Positions 13,201 through 23,968 of a DNA stretch of 64,000 nt are shown piece by piece (position 1 is the stretch's first letter; every line of letters begins with the position of its first letter). Below the pieces are notes generated by a model. That model made no database searches and was not told the origin of the DNA. It saw only the letters and a program-made list of their open reading frames with translations. Made by a program: the position numbers and the translations under genes. Location: positions 3,231,383 through 3,295,382 of the forward strand of contig JAGGNK010008892.1 in assembly GCA_017590115.1 (NCBI GenBank). The letters are read 5' to 3'. The DNA comes from Montifringilla adamsi (Eukaryota; Chordata; Aves; Passeriformes; Passeridae).

Positions 13201-16200
13201 TGACTCGAAATTCAAAGAGGGGAGTGTTTTTTGAGACCTGCTCTAAGACACAGGGCTGGACAGAAAGATCCTCCCAGTCTCTCCATAAGATCTCTATATG
13301 CAAGAGACAAAAAGCAAAGTTACAGCCACACTGGGTACCTTGCTGATACTTTGGTTCCCCTGGGACCTAGAGAACAGCCATTCTCATTTCCTAAGCTAGG
13401 GCACTCTAGCCTCTGAGCAAACTCGCACCCACTCAGGTTTTCAGATGCTCTTTCTGGATATCTTTGGATAGTTGTCTGTAGGGATGGCATAACACATGAC
13501 CAGAGTAAGCATACTGAAACACCAGACCCACTTTTCAATGCTTCTTAGAGTACAAAGCCAGCATTTGAGAACAGTAAGGAACATATATTGATATTCAGAC
13601 CAGACAGTCTCACGGCACAGAAACCACTAGCTGTGACCAGCCCCTCCTCAGCAAAAACTCACTTTACAGTTTTCACTAGCAGATCCTGTCGACCCTGCAC
13701 AGGCAATCAATGTCTTGCTGACAGCAAGCCCTGACACAATAACCTGACCACATTCACCACAAATGCCAATCCCAAACTAAACATTAGATTCAGAGCCATC
13801 ACTGACCATGGTAGGGCACCTCCGTTGAGACAGGATAAAATGGCACCGCATCCTGAATGGGCTGGGCTGGGAGCACTGGTGGCACTGTCTCTGCATCACA
13901 TGCTAAACTCCAGGCCAGCACAGCTGGGTCATCATTCAGCACTTCCACGTTGATACCAGCACAGCCAGCTGTCTGGTGATCTGCCTGTGGCACCACAGCT
14001 GCCCAAGGGGCACTGCCTGCTACAGTCACTGTTTCCTCTGATGGTAATCTTGCCAGTTCTGCCACTGCATGATCTTGCAGTTCTGAAGAAGCCAAGGCAT
14101 TTAGCTCTGAGTGCTGCTGATCAGCACACCGGGTGACTTCTGGAGAAGTATTCAGATCACTGAGGCTGGTCATCAATAGCTGTGAACCTTCTAACCAGTC
14201 ACTAGTGAGTGTAACTGATACCTTCCTGACTGTTGGAACACTCTCACTGGCTGGCAAATTCCCTACTCCTTCCTCCAGCCACTGCTGGAGAAGGGCTTCT
14301 TGCTCTTCTGGAGCTGATCTTCCTCTGGTTGCAGCAAAGACACCTTCTATCTGGGTGGACGGGCTCTTCGCCAGAAGCACATTCTTTCGATAGGTAAAGA
14401 AAGCATCTGTCATTTAAAAAAAATCAAAATAAAACAGCCAGAAATGCTTTCTTACTCAATATTTTCTTATTCCAACGCATTCGCTGTAACTCTGCGCAAT
14501 ACCATTCAGTGTAGCAACCCAAACAAATTACTTCTCTGAGGGAAAAGAGTTACAGTCTAAATAACTTCCCCTGCCTCCTCCAGAATGCTAAGCCACAGTC
14601 CAAATCCAGTTATATTAATCCAAGTCACTGAAACTGCAAACAATAGCAATGGCTTTATCAAATCTAGAGAATGCAATTCTAACTCATGCAGCAGCACAAA
14701 GAGTCAGCCAAGCTGAAAGGCCTTGTGGTAACTATCAGCTCTCAGCAACATACGTAAAGGCAGTCTCTAAGTTAGCTGATCAGGCGCATGGGCTAAGAAG
14801 CCAAGGTCTTGTAGATCACCATTTGGAGCAAGTTTCTTTATAGGGACTGAGCAAGAAATAGTAGTCAGCTAAGAGAGTAAAATATATCACAAGAATGTGT
14901 TGTAGAAGGAAAACCATTCTGTTACTAAGAGATGAAAAATGAAGACACATAGGGACCAACATATGCCTCATTAGAGAGAGTGTATGCACAGAAGAAATCC
15001 TGGTAAGAATTACAGATCACCTGATGACTGACGTGGTAAAAAACTAAAACCACTTTGAACTGTTTTTAATGTAACATTGAATACACTAATATGTGCGTGG
15101 TAAAATAGAAAGAGATTATTTTCACTTGCATCTATACAAGAGATGGCATTTACGCTTTGCTATGAATTCTGCACAGACACTCGTCCCTACTGTTGATTAC
15201 AAATCAACAGTAATTGATTTCTGTTGATTACAAATCACTTTTTAGCAATTTCTGTTGATTACAAATCACTTTTTTCTCTGCATCCCTGTCAGTGAGCCAG
15301 AACAATAACACAGAGGAGTCAGCAACATTCATGTACAGTTTTACTATAACTTTTGTGTCAAAGTTTTCTGTATGTCTCGGAAATGGAGCTTTAAGAGCCA
15401 TACTCCTCTCTGTCAGTTTGTAATTAAGTTCATTAATGTCAGAAACACCAACACACCAAGGTAATGTTTCCACACGCCACTGGCTAGGCAAGATGAGTGC
15501 CTATAAGAGCCTGTTAATACACAATAGGAGCTGAATTTAAGAGGAGTCAGCTCGCTGCTCACTACGAAAACAAACAGTGTGCCAGTCCAGTAGTTGCTAC
15601 AGGCCCAGGGACAGGTTCAGACTGGAGCGTGGCTTTACATGAGCTCAGTAATCAGGGACTGAGAAGTAACAGCAGGATCTAGGGAAACTAAGTGAAATAG
15701 CAATGCACACGAAACAAGCCCATCCACGAAGTCACCCGCAGGTCCTTGGGGGATCACAGATCTCTGAGCTGCCCATCTCCAAGGATCTCGCCAAGACTGG
15801 AGAGCAGGCTGGGGGCAGGAGCTGGAGCCCCTGCGCAAAGCGCATTCTGCCTCTGCAGCACAACAGCCGGCAGCTGTTCCCTCCAAACACGCAGCTCCCC
15901 GCGCTGCCCGGGGCCAGCAGCCCCGGCCCGGCCCAGCCCGGCCCGGCCCGGCCCGGCAGTCCCACGCTCCATCTGCCTAGGGCCAGGGCCTCGGGAGCTC
16001 CGGGGCAACCGCGCCGACCCCGGCGGCCGGGCCGCACCCGGCTCAGGCTGGGGCGGGGGATGGCGAGGGACATCCCCGCCCCTCCGGGCCATCCCCGGCA
16101 GCTCCCCCTACCCCCGCCGCCGCCCGCCCGGGGCCGGGTTACCTCGGAGGGCCTGGAGGAGCCGCGCCGCCGGCAGCAGCACGTAGCAGAGCACGGTGCC

Positions 16201-16206
16201 GATCAT
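7040..16206 (-). CDS. ANGEL1: ANGEL1, CCR4-like EEP-domain protein (10 coding exons, 676 aa)
   Basis: I joined ten exons on the minus strand: 16143-16206, 13807-14406, 13067-13293, 12426-12495, 11599-12032, 10786-10912, 9845-9955, 8617-8686, 8035-8192 and 7040-7209. All introns are GT-AG, phases fit throughout, and the total is 2031 nt (676 residues plus stop), close to the roughly 670 of mammalian ANGEL1. The N-terminus is a short hydrophobic stretch (about 1-20), followed by an acidic, poorly conserved region (about 22-220). The endonuclease/exonuclease/phosphatase domain fills the rest. Visible catalytic-type residues are Asn256 (MSYN), Glu303 (LQEV), Asp438 and Asn440 (GDLNS), and Asp658-His659 (SSDHL). 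Known family roles: binding eIF4E and acting on RNA ends (2',3'-cyclic phosphate removal shown for the ANGEL family). A YxxxxL-Phi eIF4E-binding motif fits residues 512-518 (YSRDFLL). No stop or frameshift was found, so the gene appears intact. Confidence 0.97.
7547..7594. repeat. 24-bp tandem duplication in ANGEL1 intron 9
   Basis: Two adjacent 24-bp units share the core TTCCCCAAACATGATTC. They differ at a few positions. The duplication is small and local and sits in an intron. Confidence 0.85.
8035..8192 (-). CDS. ANGEL1: ANGEL1 coding exon 9
   Basis: Acceptor GTGCAG. It encodes IQHGLNLTSVYSHFLPQRGR followed by PEVTTMPMGLGATVDYIFYS, nearly identical to mammalian ANGEL1. The donor is GCGG|GTGAGT, phase 1. 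Confidence 0.97.
8617..8686 (-). CDS. ANGEL1: ANGEL1 coding exon 8
   Basis: A 70-nt exon with acceptor TTGCAG. It encodes DRPAHWPKPAAMVKDPDPQP then FIPR, a variable linker matching the position of the mammalian ERPAGWAES-type segment. The donor is AG|GTAACT, phase 2. Confidence 0.88.
9391..9812 (-). mobile_element. CR1 LINE 3' fragment in ANGEL1 intron 7
   Basis: On the plus strand it begins with the reverse of the CR1 tail (repeats of AATCATAGAATCATA), followed by GGGTTGGAAGAGGCC. It then runs through the usual 3' end of the reverse-transcriptase reading frame and the segment equivalent to GGCCTTCCAGTACTT. The 5' truncation and minus orientation are typical of avian CR1. It lies in the sense direction of ANGEL1. 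It is diverged and carries indels. Confidence 0.92.
9845..9955 (-). CDS. ANGEL1: ANGEL1 coding exon 7 (candidate eIF4E-binding motif)
   Basis: Acceptor CTGCAG. It encodes GRREYSRDFLLQFRFCDVAC and LVLLEGVTDAKP; donor CCAG|GTATTA, phase 1. YSRDFLL (residues 512-518) fits the YxxxxL-Phi consensus used by ANGEL1 to bind eIF4E in mammals. Confidence 0.93.
10786..10912 (-). CDS. ANGEL1: ANGEL1 coding exon 6
   Basis: Acceptor TTGCAG, starting VSGQEDFSQQLYSRKLLAPL, then WPSSLGVTDKCQYVT. The donor is CCTG|GTGAGC, phase 1. It corresponds to the mammalian segment beginning VSGQEDFSHQLY. Confidence 0.95.
11599..12032 (-). CDS. ANGEL1: ANGEL1 coding exon 5 (core EEP domain)
   Basis: Acceptor TTTTCAG. 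It encodes 145 residues, including CFYKRRTGTKTDGCAVCYK, YFRPGLDVLNRDNVGLVLL, LCVANTH and CGDLNSVPDSPLY. Asp438 and Asn440 are the expected active-site pair. The donor is AAG|GTAGTT, phase 0. The open frame runs on into the intron, which is not coding. Confidence 0.97.
12426..12495 (-). CDS. ANGEL1: ANGEL1 coding exon 4 (catalytic Glu)
   Basis: A 70-nt exon with acceptor TTCCAG. It encodes VLCLQEVQENHYWEQLEP and ends in the split Gly codon; donor G|GTATGT. Glu303 in LQEV is the Mg-binding glutamate of the EEP fold. It is too short to show as an open frame. Confidence 0.95.
13067..13293 (-). CDS. ANGEL1: ANGEL1 coding exon 3 (start of EEP domain)
   Basis: It starts EILWRDWEDL after acceptor ATATAG and includes MSYNILAQDL (Asn256, a metal/substrate residue in CCR4-type EEP enzymes) and HCHPDILNWNYRL. 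It ends HWDPD with donor GAC|GTAAGT, phase 0. Confidence 0.97.
13807..14406 (-). CDS. ANGEL1: ANGEL1 coding exon 2 (acidic N-terminal region)
   Basis: The acceptor is a T-rich tract ending ACAG, and the exon opens with DAFFTYRKN as in mammals. It encodes about 200 residues of low conservation, rich in Glu, Ser and Ala, with conserved islands DPAVLAWS and EVPYH near the end. The donor is CATG|GTCAGT, phase 1. Confidence 0.95.
15190..15270. repeat. Three copies of a 17-bp motif in ANGEL1 intron 1
   Basis: CTGTTGATTACAAATCA occurs at 15190, 15221 and 15252, spaced 31 bp each. The first copy lies in a perfect 7-bp inverted repeat (GTTGATT, 3-bp loop, AATCAAC at 15192-15208). This is a minisatellite-like triplication. 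Confidence 0.9.
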
Positions 16207-16500
16207 GCCGCCCGGCCCGGCCTCCACCGCCCCCAGCCCGGCCCCGCCGCCGCGCCGGCCCCGCCTCAGCTACGGCCTCACGGCGTGCCCGGGCACTCAC
16301 CGCGTCGGGCCCCCGGGACTCGCAGCCGGCTCGGGCCTGGCCCTCCCCAAGCGCCGCTGCAGGGCCGCCCGCTCCCGGGAGGCCGCGGCCCGTGGTGGGA
16401 CGGCCCCGGGCGGGGTGGGGCCCTGCCTGCCCCGCTGTAGGGCAGGAGCGCCGCCGGGGCCCAGGGCCTGCGGAGGGGCCCGGCCGCCGTGCAGTCCCTG
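15830..16500. promoter_or_regulatory. ANGEL1: CpG island covering ANGEL1 exon 1
   Basis: The stretch is very GC- and CpG-rich, in contrast to AT-rich flanks, and spans the start codon at 16206. It contains repeated CCCGG units at 15919-15957. It is best read as the ANGEL1 promoter and 5' UTR. I see no TATA box, as usual for such promoters. Open frames here are artefacts of base composition. Confidence 0.85.
16143..16206 (-). CDS. ANGEL1: ANGEL1 coding exon 1 (start codon)
   Basis: The ATG is at 16206-16204 in a good context (G at -3). It encodes 21 residues starting MIGTVLCYVLLPAARLLQAL, matching the hydrophobic N-terminus of mammalian ANGEL1. The donor is GAG|GTAACC, phase 1, and the split codon becomes Asp with exon 2. 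It is too short to appear as a long open frame. It lies in a CpG island. Confidence 0.93.
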
Positions 16501-19500
16501 AAGGGGTCAGAAGCTGTGACTTTGGGATGAGTGACGGTTGCTTTATGCCTCTGCCACCCTGAAATTTGTGGTTTCAAACAAAAATTTTCACCCCCTGTTC
16601 TCCAGAAATACAAACAGGAAACTTTCCAGTATTTTTGTCCTCTGGGAAGCCCCATTTTTTCTAGATGTTACACAGGCTTTTCAAACAGCACTCATAATAG
16701 CTAAGGTTTTGCGAAGCACAGCTTCTATGCAGCAGTGGCGATGGGGTGAGGGAGACAGCAAAGCAGGAGTGTGCCCTCACTAGGTGCTGCTGAGAGGTCA
16801 TCAGAGGTTTGCAAAATCAGTCTTCACCTGGCTGTGAGTACTCTGGTGTTTGCAAGTTGAGATCCATCACATGCTGAAACTAGACAGTTGTATATGAAAA
16901 GCGAAGTCCTGGTTGAAGTCCAGAATTTCAATGTTTGCTTCGCTCCACAATCAAATGTTTTCAACATCTGAAGGCAAACAAGTTGAGCTGAGCACACTAC
17001 AGTTTTTTTACACCAAATACACATTTCTAACTTGTAATCTCAGTAGCCTTCTTCCAAACTCTGAGTACCTGCAGTGAAGTCAAGATTCATATTATCCCTG
17101 CCTTTTGCACTGATGAGTGCTGCCAAACTGTCCCCTTCATGGTGACCAGCTGCCGTCTCATGGGTCATAATTAAATGAAATACTTGCTGATGTGCAGAAA
17201 ACCACATTGTGAAAAGCCAGTGTCCACAAAAGAGACAGGAATCTTGCAACTTTATTTGAGTAAAGGGATAGAGTCCACTAGGCCATACTCCCGTGGGGTC
17301 TCTCAAATTTTTGGAGTATGCAGCCTCCTTTTATCCGAAACTCCTGGCTGCAGGTTGCCCTCTTCCTTTCCCCATTAGCTGAGGCACTAGGAAGGTACAG
17401 ACCACCTACTACACATTGCCCGAAATTTTAGAAGCTCAGATTATCTGGATTCTGCAAAAAATGCAACTTAATGTCATGAGGACATTAAGGCCCATTTCTA
17501 AGACATTAACACCCATTTCTCCTAAAATCCCCACAGTCATTCTTCCAGAACCTGATTGGTTCTTTCAGCTTCTTTGTGAAGACATTAAGACTCATTTCTC
17601 CCATTAGTAATTAGCACAATGAGTGTCCACAGCTATGATCTGAGATGATGTTATATATAATATATATAAATAATAATCCTACCACTCTTTTTCAAATCCC
17701 CATTTTAAAACACCACAGACCATAGAAGAGGGACTTGTCTCAAATCCCACAGATGTCTCTGGCAAAGCACTGGACTGTGGTCTCCCATCTCCTGTTGCAG
17801 TAACCAATCTATCATTGGTTTCTAGTCAGGGAATGGAGGGTGTTCTCCAGAGGAAGGTTCTGCAACATTAGGAGCTCATGACTGGGTCATTAAAACCTGT
17901 TCCTTAAAAGGAAAGGTCTAAGAAAAGATCTTCAGACCCAACCCACATCAGAATAAACAGACTGAAATCAGAGCAGAATGTTAGCTGGTGCTACAAACAA
18001 GCAAGTAGCTGTGGCCAAATAGCCACAGTTGTTTGTCCTACACTAGAAAAATATTTACAAATTTTGGCAATAAAATCAAAGCTGACAATGGTCACCTGCT
18101 TCAGGGTCAAGCCTTCCACTGGGTTTTGTGGTATTTTGTTTTTTTATCCAAATATAGCCCTTCCACAGTCTCTAATGGCTGGACTATTTGAGAGGTCTAT
18201 GTAGAACCTAAGGGAATAAAGCCACAAAAATTATTTTATTCTTAGGGAAATAAAAATATTTCTAAGTGTATTAATTATTTCTGCTCAACCTTTATCAGAA
18301 AGCCTCTTCTATTGCAGTTTTGGTTTTAGCACCTTAGGAAAAGTCACAAAGTCCTCAGTAAAAGAAATGTAAAATAATAAGTACTGAACCACTATTTGCA
18401 CCAACAGTAGTTGGTGGAATGAGTGAGTGCTTGATTCAAGGCCCCATTAAGTGCTGACATGTTTACACGCCATGCTTTATTACTGAACATACTGGGAATT
18501 TGGCAGTTGGGAAGTCTGAATCTGTTCCAGACTAAAAAGGTGAATACATTCCTATCTTCATCTCATTTAACACTATAACTGCCACAGTCTGACTTTATCA
18601 TGAAATTGTACAAACTGGAACATGAACTTAAAGGAGACAAGAACACTTAGCAGCGGCCTGGAGTGACTGATACATCTGGGGGGAAAGGGGGAAGGTCTAC
18701 AGCCAAAACCATATCTATTCTCAGTTATTGTGAGCTGACTGGATCCCAGAACAATGGGGTTTCTGGCCCTGAATGTCACCCTTAGGAGTCAGAAGGTGCA
18801 GGTGAGGTCACATAAGGGTGATGTGGCAGCACAGGGCAACCAAAGGCTCTGCAGGGCTTTCTCACAACACCGGGACAGCCCTGCAAACAGGACACAGGAT
18901 TCTCCTGTTTATAAGCAACATAAATCAAGAACCAGTTTACAAGTGGCACCATTCCTGCTGGAGATGTTTTGATGCGAAGCAGCTGTGCTTTTAGTGTGTA
19001 GGTGTGAGAAACATACAGGATCTAGGAGCTGACTGTGATCTCTTCATTTACAGAAGAGAAAAAGCAAATGAACCTGTGACTCACTGGTGGCGACACAGAG
19101 AATGAATCTGAGAAGGATGCAGGTGCGGGTTTCCTTACTAGCGAACTCACTCCAGACATTGTCAGAAATGGCCAAAGAAAAATCAGCAGCAGCAAAGAGG
19201 GACTGTGGTTGCACCAGGCTGATCACGAGTTGGGAACGCTTCTCTCCCGAGGCCAGGCAGCAATGAGAAGAAGGGTGGCGAACAGGGATCCAGGGTGCCA
19301 GTGGCCAGAGATGGGAGCTGCCATCTGGGAGCACTTGGAAAAAACAAAATTAATCATTAGAGGACTTGGCAGTACCAGCATCCCGGACACTCCACCAAGC
19401 TGCCCCTACTGTCTGTGAGAGATGTCAGAGCTCAGCATCTTTTGAGACCAGATCTTGTTTGAGCTCTTCATTGCCCAGAAGGACAGGCAGGGCACAGGGG

Positions 19501-22253
19501 TTTTCTGAACGTGCTGTTCTCAGGCTCTGCTTGTACACAGCAGAGTCAGGTACCAGGGATGCTCACAGCTCTTTGGCCTGACTTCCTAGCTTAGCTTAAC
19601 AGTCCTCTCAAAGTTCTAAACCTCTTTTGGCCTGTCAGTTCGTCATTATGTGTTAATTTCTTCCTTTTCTTTGTTGTTATATATGCAATTATTTCTTAAA
19701 TAATGAAGTTACTGTAAGGCATGGACATATGTGGGACAACTCTTCTAGGCTTGGTTTTTCTATATTTAAATAGTGCATAATGCAATTTATGAAGTGCCAA
19801 AATGATTTCTGAATCTACCTCAGAAGGCTCAATCCACATATTGTGGGACTGACTAATGTACTGGGCACATGACTTGTCTCATGACTTCTTTACATGGGAT
19901 TTAAGCCTATTTTTACCCTTCCTTTTGTCTTTCTCACACTAGAGTAATGCAAGTAAACCCATCATTTGACAAATAAAATCTGGCAGAAGGAAAGGGTCTT
20001 AAAAAAGGAGATGCAGCTGCAGAGCTGGTTGAAGTGTAGTGATGTGGGTGCCAGCTGGCCAGTCTTTTCCCCATACAGATCTGAATGAATAGCTAAACTG
20101 CTCCACATTCCAAATCAGTGCTAGGTGACACCCAGGAAGGGTACAAAATTACATGTTAATAGCCTGGAGCTCTAAAGGGAAATAGAGAGTAAGGGAAGAA
20201 GGCAGTAAAAGCAGTGACAGGGACTGTCAAAATTCAGGGTAGAAAAAAACATGTATTATACTATTAACCAGAAATTATTTTGGCAGAATAACACTTCATA
20301 ATTTTTTCATGCATTTAGTCCCCTTTAAAAGGAATTTTCCAAATTCTCTTTCTCTATAACTATAAAATAAACTATGAATTGTGGGCAAGAGAAACTGTAT
20401 CACTTCCAGTGAGTCTACTTACACTCAGTCCCAATATACGGTGGCATTGAAATGCTTTTTCTTCTGCCGTGCAGGATGAGTATACTGCAAAACATTCCCA
20501 GAGTCTGATCACAGAGTCAGCCCCTGTGCCTGGGGAATTGTCAGTCAGGTCAAGAGAGGTAGGAGGAGCTGGTATGGTTTTAGGCTTGCATGTTTGTGGG
20601 GAAATGGGATGAAGACAAAAAATAGATTTGCCTGGTGGGCTCAGAAATTGAGAAAGGGGAGGAAGGTAGCTTGTGACGCAACAAGAACCTAATGTGGGAT
20701 AACTGTGAAGTTCCCTGCACATGGCCTGAAGAACCTGAGGAGAGCTTGGCCCCAGAGTTAGCCCTTCCCCACACTGGGGCCAGCATCATGCCATTGTAGT
20801 GTGCAGGGAGTGCTGGGCACGAAGCAGGGTTACAGGAATACATCCCCAGCATGTTGAAGAGGGGCTTCAGTAAGACAAATGGAAGATCTGTCACATCCAG
20901 GGAGTCACATTTCTGCTAGGCATTGACAAACTGAACCTGCTTCATGGCAGACCAGAATGAAATGTCCAAAATGAGTGAGCCTCAGGAGTCTATCTTGATG
21001 CCGATGCCTCAGCAGAGAAGGCAACACAAGCTCCTGACACTGACCTAGGGCTTGAAACTGAATGTTTTCTGACCATCTGCACTCACTGCCCTTTCCATAC
21101 TGTCAGAGCTGTACCTACCAACTGGTATGTATCCAAAAAGGAGACCAAGGACATGACCCTGCCAGAATTCTAACAGCCACATGTAATCTGGCTATTGATA
21201 AAGACAGGGGGGAGAGGGGGGCAATGGGAATTTCTGTTTAAGAGCTCTCCCTTTGACATCAAACATCTTTCTTCAACTGCTTTCTACACAACAGGGCTAT
21301 TTCTTTGTTCCCTGTTGTCTCCCCTAGTTGTTAATAGAGCAGCAGGAGGAGCTAGCTGAAACCAGGAATGGGACTGCATCCCTGCTGGTGCACTCCTGAT
21401 TAAACACTGTAGCACTTGTGGTCTGCACACCATGGGTTTGCCACAACCCTTCTAATCTTTTCTGGTGGCTCTCCTCTTATTTTCTGCTTTTTATCAGTCA
21501 TCTGATAAAACAAGTCTTGCAGTCATTTTTGTAACAGTAGGATTTTTCCATGATTTAGGAAGAGAACCTTCTAACTTGTTATAAATGGAAGGAAAGTCAA
21601 AAAACATAATAACACGAGAACAAAGACTATTTTGTTGAAGGCTACAGCCTGAACTGGAAAATTACTTTGTTGAGAGGGGAATTTGTCTTGAGGTTAGACT
21701 GCTGAATGCATATAACATCATGGAGAAATATGACCTCCGAGTATGGGGTTTGATGAAGGAATTCCAAATGACAGGTTTTTGTGGAAATACAGCCTCCAGC
21801 TGCACTGATATGTCTCACTGCAGCTGTGTCAACAACACCCAATGGCCAAGATGAAAATGCTGGCATTCTTTCTGCTTGTAAGCCAGAATGTTCTGAGCTG
21901 CCCTACCTCTGCTGGCAATATCAGCTGCATGCTTAAATTAAGGGTGGCGGGGGAAGTTTTTACCTGATGTCAAAAGTTCTCAATTACACACACAAAAAAA
22001 AAAAATCAGTCACATTGCAGACTGGTGAGAAGCTGCAGCAAGTCACTGGATGACAAGTGGATGAGCAAGGAGGATACATTTATTCCTGAAAGTCTGGGAT
22101 AAAGGCATGGGGAGAACCAGGGGATAATAATGCATAAGAAGTAAAACTGTGCTGTAGTTGCATAGTGTTACTTCATTTTATTAAGTAGTTTAATTTATTT
22201 AATAGACATGGGGGACACAGTGCACCACTCATCAATACACTTTTTCTCTGTAG
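16501..22253. other. Intergenic stretch between ANGEL1 and LRRC74A remnants
   Basis: No coding exon can be supported. The visible structure is an imperfect repeat at 17470-17602 and an alternating TA tract near 17651-17675. The two genes are head-to-head across this gap, so any LRRC74A promoter or first exon should lie here; I could not identify either. Confidence 0.6.
17470..17602. repeat. Three imperfect copies of a GACATTAA...CATTTCT unit
   Basis: Copies of GACATTAAGGCCCATTTCT and its variants start near 17482, 17502 and 17581. The first two are adjacent and the third is about 60 bp away. The repeat is non-coding. Confidence 0.75.
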
Positions 22254-22432
22254 ATCCTGAGAAGGCCTTTGATGACATTATGGGCACAGAGCCCATATAT
22301 TTGGAAGCACACAGGCTGATAGAAGTGGTGCCTGCCTCACACTTGATTCAAAATTTGGCTAAGCCTTACATAAATCTGAACCACCATGGTCTAGGACCTA
22401 AAGGTGTCAAAGACATTGTTAGTGCTATGGTA
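22254..22432 (+). pseudogene. LRRC74A: LRRC74A exon block A (best preserved)
   Basis: Acceptor TTTTCTCTGTAG then an open 179-nt block ending at donor GTA|GTGAGT. It encodes DPEKAFDDIMGTEPIYLEAH, then PYINLNHHGLGPKGVKDIV, very close to mammalian LRRC74A (EDPEKAFDDI, YVNLNHHGLGPRG). There is no lesion in this block. Confidence 0.85.
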
Positions 22433-23563
22433 GTGAGTAGCCAGTAACGGTGGGGCCAGTGTTCTCAAGAACAATAGGAATTTTAGGCCTCTCTCAGGCC
22501 TGGAAGTCATCAGTGAGTACAGTGTGGGGCAAAAAAACCATAGGAATCCTAGGCATCCCTAATGTTTCTCATCCTCTGCACATGAAAGTTTTGTGTGGCA
22601 ACTGATGTCCTTTAATGGAGTTACCCCCAAATGCAACTGATGCTCTTCCACAGGACACAAGCCCTGAGTGCTTCTAACCCCTATAGGGCCACAGATAGGG
22701 CTGGAGGGACTCCTGTATATCTTTGTTTACCTTTCTGTCTTCCCAGTCCAGCACAACCATTTCACAATTAGAGTTTGAAGACAACTGCATTTTGGTAGAA
22801 GGATCTATATCATAGGACAGATGTTGTGAGAGAATTCATCCCTTCAAGTACTGCTACCTGATCTGACATAGTTTGTAGTCAAAATTATTGCTCATCAAGT
22901 TCAATCTTCTGAAATAAAACCAATTTTAACCCAACAACTGTTGTTCCCAGGTGAAAACATTCACATTCTGAAAGTCATGATATTTTCTGCTGCAATACTT
23001 TTATAATGTACAAGTACTGAAAAGCAGAACTGTGCATATAGTGGCAGTCTGGTGAATCTGGAACTGTTATCTTCATTAGCAGATGTGACAGTAATTACCA
23101 TAACTAAATTGTTCCAGTTTATGCTTGGCCAACAGAAAGCAGGTTTTGCTCAGAAAATTTCATTCTCCAATATGACATGGAGAAACTTTTCTAAATAGAT
23201 TAAGGGAATCATACTAAAAGCTCAGATATAAACTGGTGGAAATGTTCCTTCAGTTTGAAACTGGGATATACAAAATACATTTTGTTAGGCCATGGGATCT
23301 GTGTTACACTGAAAGAAAAGATTCTTGGCAAAATGCCTCTTGGTTCACTGAAGACAAAGATCCATGTGAAACTGATACTTGAGGGCTTTATTTGTGTTAG
23401 GGAGGATACAGGGTTAAATACACCTATAACCTACACATTAATTACTGTCTGGCTAACATTTCTCATGTTTCATTATTCCCTTGGTATCTTGGGCACTAAG
23501 AAGACAGTAAAACCAATACAGTCTTTGAACCCATCCTTCTTATACTCCCTTCTTTTCTTCCAG

Positions 23564-23665
23564 AACATCTCTAATAAGCACCTAGACACACCAGGAGCTG
23601 AAGCCATTGCCAGTTTGCTTTTGGATAATTTGTCCTACCTTGATGTTTTTCAGCTCTTGGGGGGC
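23564..23665 (+). pseudogene. LRRC74A: LRRC74A exon block B
   Basis: Strong acceptor CTTTTCTTCCAG. It encodes NISNKHLDTPGAEAIASLLL then DNLSYLDVFQLLGG, matching the NISNNHLGLEGARII repeat region. The expected donor and the LSGN motif are degraded. A weak match to the preceding repeat lies near 23356-23404 but has poor splice sites. Confidence 0.65.
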
Positions 23666-23968
23666 TGTATGCACACAAACACTGATGGCAGTAGAAGTGA
23701 AGTAATATGTGTTTCATTCCAGTCTCTTACCCTGAAAATATTACTTGGACTATGGGCAAAATCAATCTCTCAGCCATGTCTCTGATGGGAACCCTGATTA
23801 ACAGTGGAAATCTAGACTTAAATTATTAAATATTTGACCTGCTCAATTTCCAGCATCTCTGAAAACCTGTCCCTCAAGAGGAACTTAGTTAATTTCTGGA
23901 GCATCTCCCACATCTTTGGGTAATTCCACTCCGTGGAGCAAAGTAGTAAAGTGACTAACTTCCCTATT

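Noticed and set aside
15703..16440. Long open frames on both strands across the ANGEL1 CpG island
   Set aside because: Proline-, arginine- and alanine-rich composition follows the GC content; there is no domain. The real coding exon is the short minus-strand one at 16143-16206.
20955..21090. Possible LRRC74A first coding exon (ATG AGT GAG CCT, with an acidic stretch in a second frame)
   Set aside because: It needs a frameshift, lacks a donor and resembles the mammalian N-terminus only in composition.
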